From positions 1 to 6,139 of the forward strand of contig JANQGN010000292.1 in the NCBI GenBank assembly GCA_028277295.1: a DNA stretch of 6,139 nt, read 5' to 3'. The position numbers and the translations under genes are program-made. Source of the stretch: Rhodospira sp. Its GTDB lineage: Bacteria; Pseudomonadota; Alphaproteobacteria; Rhodospirillales; Rhodospirillaceae. Under the pieces are notes generated by a model that was not told the origin of the DNA, searched no databases, and saw only the letters and a list, made by a program, of their open reading frames with translations. Positions 1 through 4,986 of the stretch are shown here, one piece after another (position 1 is the stretch's first letter; every line of letters starts with the position of its first letter).

Positions 1-891
1 CGTGTGCACCCGCACGCCCTGGCGCAGGTAGTGCTGGAACTCGGCCACCGTGACCCGGCCGTCGCCGTCGCGGTCGCCCTCGCCCAGCAACGCCCGGGCA
101 ACGCTGTAGCTGAGCGCCCCGTGCGGCTGGTTCTCGATGGTCACCTCGGGCACCTGCTTGTCTTCGTCCACGCCGGCCACGAACAGCACATGCGACAACG
201 AGTCATCGGCCGCCGCCGCGTCGCCGGGCCCCTCGGGGGTCGGCGTGGGCGAGGCCGGTGGCGGCGGCAGCATGTCGTCCTCGATGGGGCCGACATTGGT
301 GAAGCGGGTGCGGCGCGTCGCCGCGCGCGGATCGAAGGCCCGTGTCACCGTGCCGGAGTGGCAGGAATCGGCGATAAACACCACGGTGCGTCCTTGCGCG
401 CGCCGCAACATGTCGCTGATCTCATCATCGACGATGCGATCATGGTTGTCGGGCGCGGCGGCGCTGAAGCGGGTCAGTAGAAAGTTCTCGTCCTTCTGGT
501 CCTCTTCCGAGCCGGCGACACGTTCCGGCTCCTGCCCGCCATGGCCGGCATAGGTGAACAGCAACACGTCGCCCGGCCGCGACCGGTCGACCAGGCCGGT
601 CCAGGCGGTCATCAGGCTGTCGCGGGACACCTCCTGGTCCAGCAAGACCGTCAGGTCGTCCACCCCGATGGTCCGCAAGGCGGCGGCGATCGCCCGGGCA
701 TCGTTCACCGCGCCCTCCAGGGGCGTGATCTTGTGATAGGCGTTGATGCCCACCACCAGCGCCCGCAACGCTCCATCGCCGTCGGTGGACGCCCACGACG
801 GCACCGCGACACCCGGCAGGGCCACCAGGCCCAGCGCCAGGCCCACGCCGGCCGCGCGCCGCCGCCAGTCGCCCCGCGCCAGGTGGCTCAC
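1..891 (-). CDS. Caspase C: secreted metacaspase-like peptidase with EF-hand loop (3' end cut by window)
   Basis: Peptidase C14 (caspase/metacaspase) homologue, 297 residues visible, frame open to the left edge. The GTG start at 891 overlaps the TGA of the OmpA-like gene (GTGA) and has GGAGGT six bases upstream, which decides the start. Residues 1-35 look like a signal peptide: WRRR, then a hydrophobic Ala/Leu/Val run, with likely cleavage after VPSWA. The p20 part begins near residue 41 (ALRALVVGINAYH). It carries LEGAVNDA, the catalytic His117 in YAGHGG, an acidic stretch (SEEDQKDE), IVDDE, and the catalytic Cys177 in DSCHSG. These are metacaspase-type rather than QACRG caspase motifs. An Arg-rich then Pro-rich linker (residues 184-230) precedes a p10-like part with HGALSYSVARAL and a canonical EF-hand loop at 273-284. 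Expected substrate preference is Arg/Lys, by family. It resembles caspase B in motif order. What follows residue 297 is unknown. Confidence 0.88.
   Translation of the reverse strand, partial: MSHLARGDWRRRAAGVGLALGLVALPGVAVPSWASTDGDGALRALVVGINAYHKITPLEGAVNDARAIAAALRTIGVDDLTVLLDQEVSRDSLMTAWTGLVDRSRPGDVLLFTYAGHGGQEPERVAGSEEDQKDENFLLTRFSAAAPDNHDRIVDDEISDMLRRAQGRTVVFIADSCHSGTVTRAFDPRAATRRTRFTNVGPIEDDMLPPPPASPTPTPEGPGDAAAADDSLSHVLFVAGVDEDKQVPEVTIENQPHGALSYSVARALLGEGDRDGDGRVTVAEFQHYLRQGVRVHT
40..75 (-). other. EF-hand-type Ca2+-binding loop in caspase C
   Basis: The translation of these 36 bases is DRDGDGRVTVAE (residues 273-284 of caspase C). It has Asp at loop positions 1, 3 and 5, Gly at 6, Val at 8 and Glu at 12, an exact match to the 12-residue EF-hand/calcium-loop pattern. 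It sits directly after the ARALLGEG helix of the p10-like part and is followed by FQHYLR, which could be the exiting helix. Calcium binding is inferred from the pattern. Confidence 0.75.
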
Positions 892-1826
892 GGGCGCACC
901 TCCACCCGCCGCAAGGTCTGATGGTACGTCTGGCGCGACATCGGCGCCCGCCAGTCCAGCGGATCGCGCTCGCCCCGGCCGATCAGCAGCATTTCGCCGA
1001 GATAGCCTTCGTTGCGCAAGGCATCCGAGACGGCGCGCGCCCGCGCCAGGGACAGCCGGTCGTTGGCCGCCATGCCGCCCACCGGATCGGTATGGCCGAC
1101 CAGGGTGACGGTCTGGGCCCCGGTGGTCCTGAGGAAGTCCCGCAGTTCACGCAGCGCCAACAGTCCCTTGCCGGTGAACAGGGTGGAGCCGAACTGAAAC
1201 TCGACCGGCAGCAGCCGCTGCGGCGGCCGATAGCCGCGATAGCTGGTGGCGGCCAGGCCGCCGGGCTCGCCGGAGCGGGTGACCGGCGCGCCCACATAGT
1301 CGTCGGCGGCGAGGCGCGCCACCTCAGCCTTGGTATAGACCTCCTCGATCACCCCCACGTCCGGCGCCCGGGGGGTCAGTTCCTCGTCGTTGAGGGTATT
1401 CAGCGCGTCCTGATAGGCGCGCGCGGCCTCGGTGTAGTCGCTCTGGTCGAAGGCGATATCGCCCAGCCAGGTTTCCAGGCGCCAGTCGCGCCCGTAGGAG
1501 CGGACCTCGCGCAACATGGCCGCGTGGGACGCCAGGACCCCGCCAGCGGCAAGGTCCGCCTGCACGGTCTTGAGCGCGGTGGTGACGATGGCCTTGCCAA
1601 TCCAGGCGAGGCTGTCATCCGAACAGGCGGGGGTGGCCTCCGCCTCGGCATGGGCGGCCCGCAGCGCCGCCAGGTCGCCGGCCTGGTAAGCCGTCTGGGT
1701 CCGCGCGGTGATGTCATCGCAGGCCAGCGCCGCCGGCACGCCCCCAAGGCCGAGAACCAGCGGCAGGGCAAGGGCCAGGATCAGGCGCGCGAGAAAGCCT
1801 GTCGAGGGGCAAGGCGAACCACGCAT
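888..1826 (-). CDS. Secreted OmpA-family protein with TPR-like helical region
   Basis: 312 residues from ATG 1826, chosen because GAGGAGGT lies seven bases upstream and a signal peptide follows at once. Starting at an upstream ATG (1958) would add 44 residues that overlap the serpin gene and bury the signal peptide. Residues 1-35 form the signal peptide (LARLILALALPLVLGLGG, then ALA before Cys36). The lipobox is poor (Ala at -3, Leu at -2), so signal peptidase I seems likelier than lipidation. Residues 40-175 are helical; 118-145 (ETWLGDIAFDQSDYTEAARAY is the core) look like one TPR unit. Residues 207-312 match the OmpA C-terminal domain: VEFQFGS, GHTDPVG with Asp247, NDRLS..RARAV with Arg262, and a terminal RRVEV. 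The domain normally binds diaminopimelate-type peptidoglycan non-covalently. It lies 44 bases after the serpin and overlaps caspase C, so it is probably co-translated with them. Its role as a cell-wall anchor or scaffold is inference. Confidence 0.88.
   Translation of the reverse strand: MRGSPCPSTGFLARLILALALPLVLGLGGVPAALACDDITARTQTAYQAGDLAALRAAHAEAEATPACSDDSLAWIGKAIVTTALKTVQADLAAGGVLASHAAMLREVRSYGRDWRLETWLGDIAFDQSDYTEAARAYQDALNTLNDEELTPRAPDVGVIEEVYTKAEVARLAADDYVGAPVTRSGEPGGLAATSYRGYRPPQRLLPVEFQFGSTLFTGKGLLALRELRDFLRTTGAQTVTLVGHTDPVGGMAANDRLSLARARAVSDALRNEGYLGEMLLIGRGERDPLDWRAPMSRQTYHQTLRRVEVRP
898..903 (-). promoter_or_regulatory. Shine-Dalgarno sequence of caspase C
   Basis: The minus strand reads GGAGGT, six bases before the GTG at 891, and lies inside the last codons of the OmpA-like gene. 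It supports the GTG start over any downstream ATG, which would remove the signal peptide. Confidence 0.8.
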
Positions 1827-1833
1827 GATGGTG

Positions 1834-1841
1834 ACCTCCTC
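1834..1841 (-). promoter_or_regulatory. Strong Shine-Dalgarno sequence of the OmpA-like gene
   Basis: The minus strand reads GAGGAGGT, seven bases before ATG 1826. It is the best ribosome-binding site in the window and fixes the start in the 44-base gap after the serpin stop. Confidence 0.85.
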
Positions 1842-1870
1842 ATGTCGTGTCGATCGAAGGTTGGGGGCCG

Positions 1871-3292
1871 TCACGGGGTATCCGCGCCGGTCTGGGCGGC
1901 GGTGTCCGTCCGGGGCGTCACCGACGCGCCATCGCCAGGCCGGCGCACCGCGCCGCACAGCAACACCGCACCCGAGGGCCCGTGCACCAAGTCGACCAGA
2001 AACGGCCGGTCGAACACAAGGGTAACGTCGGCCTCCTGGGGCATGCCGCGTGTGCTGCTGGCCACGGTGAGGGCCGCCGCCTCCAGGCCGGCCTCGTCCA
2101 CCGTCAGGCGCACGCGCTGGTTCAAGCTGTCAAAGCGGGTCAACCCAGGCGCCAGGTTCGAGAAATCGCCGCTCCCATCGAACAGGAGGCCCAGGCCGGC
2201 CGCCGTCAGGGCTTCGGTCAGGTCGCCGCCAGCGGTCAGCGAAAATCGCGGCAGCGTCAGGTCCACGACCCGATCGCGCCGCTCGATCGCCGTGCTGGCG
2301 GCGGCGGCGTCCGGGTCGTGGCCATCGGCCAGGACCTCGGCCAGGCCGTGCCCCTTGGTGGGCAGGGTCAGGCGCAGCCGGACGTCGCCGCCGGCCAGGG
2401 GCAGGTCGACACTGTCGTACAGGTCCGTGCGCGCCACGGCCAGGCCCGAGAAGACGCCGTGCATGAAGGCGGCTGGTTGGCGCTTGCCGGCCTCGGTCAC
2501 GAATGTCCCCGCGCGGGTTCGCGCTGGCGGGAACGGATGGGTCCAGGACGCCTTGTAGTGCACGCCGTTGGCGACGACGGCCTGGAGGGAGGGGTCGGCC
2601 CGCGCCAGCAGCACCGGAATGGCGCCGCCGGTGCGATCCGCCGCCCAGGCGTTCAGGTCGGCGAGGGTCGCCGGGTCGGTGAAGTCCACGCTCGCCACCT
2701 GGGCCCCCAGCGCCGCGTTGGCGGCCTCGGCCACGGGGGCCGAGACAGCCATGGGTTGGGCGATCCAGATGCCGTTGGCGTCGGCGAAGACGCTGTCCCC
2801 AAAGGTCCCGGTCCCCCCCTTGCGCGTGCTCGTCGCCGGGTCCGCGTCCAACGCGCCCCGCATGGCGCTCACCCGCGCCAGCACCGTCTCGGCGGTGTCC
2901 CCGTGCCCGGTCCAGGCTTCGGTCAACACGCCCTGGACCGCGGGCGCGGCGCCCAGATCCAGCACCACCAAGACGCTGGCCAGCCCCCAGGGGGAGAGCA
3001 GAACATTGGCGTCACCCTCGGCCGCCGTCAGGTGGGACACCAGCCGCCACCCCAGCCGGTCCATGGAGTCTCCCAAGGAGGACACGGCGCGCCCGGCCGG
3101 CGGCAGCCTGTCGCCCGGAGGCGTGGCCGCCTCGGCCGCCTTGGCCGTGCCCACGCCAGCGGGCCCGCTTGCACCCAAGGCACTGGTCGTCACGGCCAGG
3201 GCCAGAGCCAGGGCCAGGGTCACGGACCGCGCCACGCGGACGGCGCCGGGTGGCAAGGCAAGGGCGGGGTGGGCGCGGGCCGTGCTGTCCAT
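1871..3292 (-). CDS. Secreted serpin-family protease inhibitor
   Basis: 473 residues from ATG 3292. The frame is open up to 3439, but that start would overlap caspase B and bury the signal peptide; ATG 3292 has AAGG nine bases upstream. Signal peptide at about 1-40 (RSVTLALALALAV, cleavage near SALG/AS), then an Ala/Pro-rich stretch to about 66. Serpin landmarks follow in order: NVLLSPWGLASVLVVLDLGA (96-115), LNAWAADRTGGAI (213-225), VVANGVHYKASWTHPF (239-254), AAFMHG, VDLTLPRFSL (343-352), LTAAGLGLLFD and DFSNLAPG (362-384). The reactive-centre loop is at 400-420, then VFDRPFLVDLVHGPSGAVLLCGAV (426-449), the usual C-terminal strand. Serpins trap serine and some cysteine peptidases through cleavage of the loop. 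The hinge is mostly canonical (E-x-G-x-E-A-A-A) but has Leu at P14, where Thr or Ser is usual. The length is that of a serpin core plus export leader and tail. Its position between caspase genes suggests they are its targets; this is inference. Confidence 0.92.
   Translation of the reverse strand: MDSTARAHPALALPPGAVRVARSVTLALALALAVTTSALGASGPAGVGTAKAAEAATPPGDRLPPAGRAVSSLGDSMDRLGWRLVSHLTAAEGDANVLLSPWGLASVLVVLDLGAAPAVQGVLTEAWTGHGDTAETVLARVSAMRGALDADPATSTRKGGTGTFGDSVFADANGIWIAQPMAVSAPVAEAANAALGAQVASVDFTDPATLADLNAWAADRTGGAIPVLLARADPSLQAVVANGVHYKASWTHPFPPARTRAGTFVTEAGKRQPAAFMHGVFSGLAVARTDLYDSVDLPLAGGDVRLRLTLPTKGHGLAEVLADGHDPDAAAASTAIERRDRVVDLTLPRFSLTAGGDLTEALTAAGLGLLFDGSGDFSNLAPGLTRFDSLNQRVRLTVDEAGLEAAALTVASSTRGMPQEADVTLVFDRPFLVDLVHGPSGAVLLCGAVRRPGDGASVTPRTDTAAQTGADTP
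2033..2095 (-). other. Serpin hinge and reactive-centre loop
   Basis: Encodes residues 400-420 of the serpin: EAGLEAAAL, then TVASSTRGMPQE. Counting Glu400 as P17 makes Gly416 the P1 residue and Met417 P1'; Arg415 is then P2, or P1 if the hinge is one residue short. The hinge alanines at P12-P10 favour an inhibitory rather than a storage-type serpin. Leu at P14 is atypical. Confidence 0.7.
3195..3218 (-). repeat. Four tandem copies of a 6-bp unit in the serpin signal peptide
   Basis: The plus strand shows gccagg four times in a row (second copy gccaga). On the coding strand this gives alternating CTG and GCC codons, so (Leu-Ala)x4 in the hydrophobic core of the signal peptide. Slippage by whole units would keep the frame and only change the length of the core. 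Confidence 0.7.
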
Positions 3293-3301
3293 GGTCGATG
3301 G

Positions 3302-3305
3302 CCTT
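3302..3305 (-). promoter_or_regulatory. Weak Shine-Dalgarno sequence of the serpin
   Basis: The minus strand reads AAGG nine bases before ATG 3292. The match is short, but it is the only candidate near this start, and the next in-frame possibility (GTG 3235) has none. Confidence 0.4.
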
Positions 3306-3316
3306 AGAGAGACATC

Positions 3317-3341
3317 CGGGAAACGCTTATCGGGAAACGCT
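3317..3341 (-). repeat. Two 11-bp direct repeats upstream of the serpin (possible operator)
   Basis: The minus strand carries AGCGTTTCCCG twice, at 3341-3331 and 3327-3317, separated by three bases (ATA), so the period is 14. The copies are identical and lie in the least GC-rich part of the window, 25 to 49 bases before the serpin ATG. They flank the candidate -10 element. A transcription-factor site is the likeliest meaning; no known regulator consensus is recognised. Confidence 0.6.
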
Positions 3342-3353
3342 GATACAGTACAA
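3326..3353 (-). promoter_or_regulatory. Possible sigma70-type promoter for serpin, OmpA-like and caspase C genes
   Basis: On the minus strand TTGTAC (3353-3348, 3 of 6 matches to the -35 consensus) and GATAAG (3331-3326, 4 of 6 to the -10) are 16 bases apart. Individually weak, but they lie in the only intergenic gap, in its AT-richest part, and overlap the 11-bp direct repeats. A start site would fall about 25 bases before the serpin ATG. Confidence 0.3.
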
Positions 3354-3369
3354 CACAAAGAAAGCCTTG

Positions 3370-3396
3370 GCCGAGCGAGTCCTGACGTCGTTCGGC
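3370..3396 (-). terminator. Possible intrinsic terminator or attenuating hairpin after caspase B
   Basis: Beginning 3 bases after the caspase B stop, the minus strand can form a 9-bp stem with one mismatch (GCCGAACGA against TCGCTCGGC) around a 9-base loop. A T-rich stretch (CTTTCTTTGT, 3364-3355) follows, but only after a 5-base gap (CAAGG). It is therefore a poor terminator that may allow read-through. Confidence 0.35.
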
Positions 3397-3399
3397 TCG

Positions 3400-4986
3400 C
3401 TAGGGCTCTATGGCATAGGCGGCGGTGGTGTAGCCCCACGAGAGACCACCGCCCGGGGACGCGTTGCCCGAGGCGATGCCGTCACCGCCGCCGCCGGCCA
3501 GCAGCGCGGCGGCCAGGCGATCCACATAGGCGTCTGGGTCGGCGATAGTCCCCAATTGATTGTTTTCCTCCAGCAACCCATCGAGGGCCAAGGGCGCGCT
3601 GCTGACGATGGCCACCAGGGTCCCCTGGCCAAGGGGCGGCTGCGCCTGGAACACAAAACCGTAGGACTCGTCGGGGATGGTGATGGTTTGACCGGCGCCG
3701 ATGGTGTTGGCACCGCCCGCCGCCTTGGAGAACATGTTGGGATAGAGTTGCACCACCTCTCCGGCCGCGTTCATGTCGAGCACCACCAGGTGACCGTCGA
3801 TGGACGAGGTCACATGGAAGCGCACATGATCGCCGAGGCGGGCGGTATCGGCGGGCTCGATGGACAGCGTCAGGTCGGCGGAGGGCGGCGCGGCCAGCCG
3901 GTCGGTGGTCGCCTGCTCGCGGTCTCCGGCCGTGGCGCCGCTGCGGAAGTCACGGCCTATCATGGCGCTGGCGGTCTCCAGCGTCGGCGTCAGGCTGGGG
4001 CACTGTCGGACGCGCCGGCAAAACCCCTGGGATTCGCGCCGCAGGTACATCAGCACCTCGGCGTTGCTGAGAATTCCGTTGTTGTTGCTGTCGGCGGCGC
4101 CCTCGGCCACGGCGGCGATCAGGGCACGGGTGAAGACACCCTGCTCGGGCGTGACGCGCGGATCCACATAGGCCACCTCGTGGGCCGCGGCCGCGGCGAA
4201 CACACGGGCGCGGCTCATGGATTCGATGGGCACCAGCCCCTCGCCATCGGCGCCGCTGGTGGTCGGCCCGGCGGCACGGGTGCGGCCGCCGGTCTCGTCC
4301 GAACCCATGGACACGCCGGCCCGTATCAGGGCCTCGCGCAAGCCGATGGCATCACGGGTGATCACCCGGTCCGGATCGTCGGGATCGCTGGGGTTGATGG
4401 CCGCGCGTGTCATGGTGCCGGAGTGGCACGAGTCCACCAGCACCAGAACGTCCCTGTCCTCCAGCAGGGTCAGGCGCTGGTGCAGCAGATCGTCGCGCAG
4501 CAGGTTGACCGGCTGGCCGGTGACCTGGTTGAGCCCGGTGTCCCAGGGCACCAGGGCCTCGTCCTGACCGTCCGCCTCATCGTTGCCGTCGTCCTCCAGG
4601 TGGGTGCCGTGCCCCGAGTAGGCCAACAGGACCCGATCGCCGGGGCGGGTGCCCTGAATCAACCACGTGTCGATGGCCCGCAGGATGCCGTCGTGCGTGG
4701 CCTCCTGGTTCTCCAGGACGCGGATCCCATCGGCCGGGAAGCCCATATGATCGCGGGCCAGGTCGGCCAGCGCGTGGGCATCCCGGGTAGACGAGTTGGG
4801 CGGCAGGTCCAGCACGTCGAACTGGTAGTCGTCGATGCCAATCAACAGCGCGCGGTCGGCGGCGCGCGCGGCGGGCGGGGTCGGCAGCCCCACACCCAGG
4901 GCCAGGGTGACGGCGGGAAGGGCCAGCGCGGCGGGCCACCGGGGGCGGGGGTGGGGGCGGGAGCGGGGACGCGGGGAGCGGGTCAT
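3400..4986 (-). CDS. Caspase B: secreted metacaspase-like peptidase with EF-hand loop and DUF4384-like C-terminus
   Basis: 528 residues. ATG 4986 overlaps the caspase A stop (ATGA); the SD is weak (AAGG about 11 bases upstream), so translation is probably coupled. A long Arg/Pro n-region, a hydrophobic core (ALALPAVTLALGVGL) and AARA at 39-42 make a signal peptide. The peptidase domain spans about 45-320: ALLIGIDDY, STRDA, His126 in YSGHGTH, the metacaspase signature DDGNDEADGQDEALVPWD (132-149), LLRDDLL, and Cys187 in DSCHSG. A variable linker (195-255) with basic residues such as GRTR follows. The p10-like part has GVFTRALIAAVAEG and an EF-hand-type loop at 299-310. Cys323 and Cys329 could pair outside the cytoplasm. 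Residues 370-465 (LTLSIEPADTARLGDHVRFH; VVLDMNAAGEVVQLYPN) match the DUF4384 pattern often attached to caspases and kinases. The tail, 466-528, is Gly/Ala-rich. Arg/Lys cleavage is expected by family. Confidence 0.92.
   Translation of the reverse strand: MTRSPRPRSRPHPRPRWPAALALPAVTLALGVGLPTPPAARAADRALLIGIDDYQFDVLDLPPNSSTRDAHALADLARDHMGFPADGIRVLENQEATHDGILRAIDTWLIQGTRPGDRVLLAYSGHGTHLEDDGNDEADGQDEALVPWDTGLNQVTGQPVNLLRDDLLHQRLTLLEDRDVLVLVDSCHSGTMTRAAINPSDPDDPDRVITRDAIGLREALIRAGVSMGSDETGGRTRAAGPTTSGADGEGLVPIESMSRARVFAAAAAHEVAYVDPRVTPEQGVFTRALIAAVAEGAADSNNNGILSNAEVLMYLRRESQGFCRRVRQCPSLTPTLETASAMIGRDFRSGATAGDREQATTDRLAAPPSADLTLSIEPADTARLGDHVRFHVTSSIDGHLVVLDMNAAGEVVQLYPNMFSKAAGGANTIGAGQTITIPDESYGFVFQAQPPLGQGTLVAIVSSAPLALDGLLEENNQLGTIADPDAYVDRLAAALLAGGGGDGIASGNASPGGGLSWGYTTAAYAIEP
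4057..4092 (-). other. EF-hand-type Ca2+-binding loop in caspase B
   Basis: Encodes DSNNNGILSNAE (residues 299-310): Asp at position 1, Asn at 3 and 5, Gly at 6, Leu at 8, Ser at 9 and Glu at 12. It lies at the same place in the p10-like part as the loop of caspase C, between the ALIAAVAEG helix and VLMYLR. Asn at 3 and 5 is tolerated in calcium loops but may weaken binding. Confidence 0.6.

Noticed and set aside
440..796. Minus-strand 118-aa frame with an ATG start
   Set aside because: It is out of frame with, and fully inside, caspase C. Its product is low-complexity, while the GTG frame from 891 contains signal peptide, His/Cys dyad and EF-hand loop.
835..891. Twin-arginine export signal in caspase C
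   Set aside because: WRRR is present, but the residues around it do not match the S/T-R-R-x-F-L-K pattern, so an ordinary Sec signal is the safer reading.
1700..1826. Lipoprotein signal in the OmpA-like protein
   Set aside because: Cys36 follows ALA, but Leu at -2 and Ala at -3 do not fit the lipobox; ALA is a normal signal peptidase I site.
1827..1958. N-terminal extension of the OmpA-like gene to ATG 1958
   Set aside because: It overlaps the serpin gene and buries the signal peptide, while ATG 1826 has a near-perfect Shine-Dalgarno sequence.
921..2558. Long plus-strand frame of 545 codons
   Set aside because: It lies antisense to the OmpA-like and serpin genes. Its translation is low-complexity (Gly/Arg/Gln-rich), with no motif and no ribosome-binding site; such frames are expected opposite GC-rich genes.
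1847..3307. Plus-strand frame of 486 codons opposite the serpin
   Set aside because: It is a mirror-frame artefact of GC-biased third positions; the composition is unlike a protein and the opposite strand is a well-supported serpin.
3293..3439. N-terminal extension of the serpin to ATG 3439
   Set aside because: It would overlap the caspase B 3' end, cross the hairpin and repeats, add 49 residues without similarity and place the signal peptide internally. ATG 3292 fits better.
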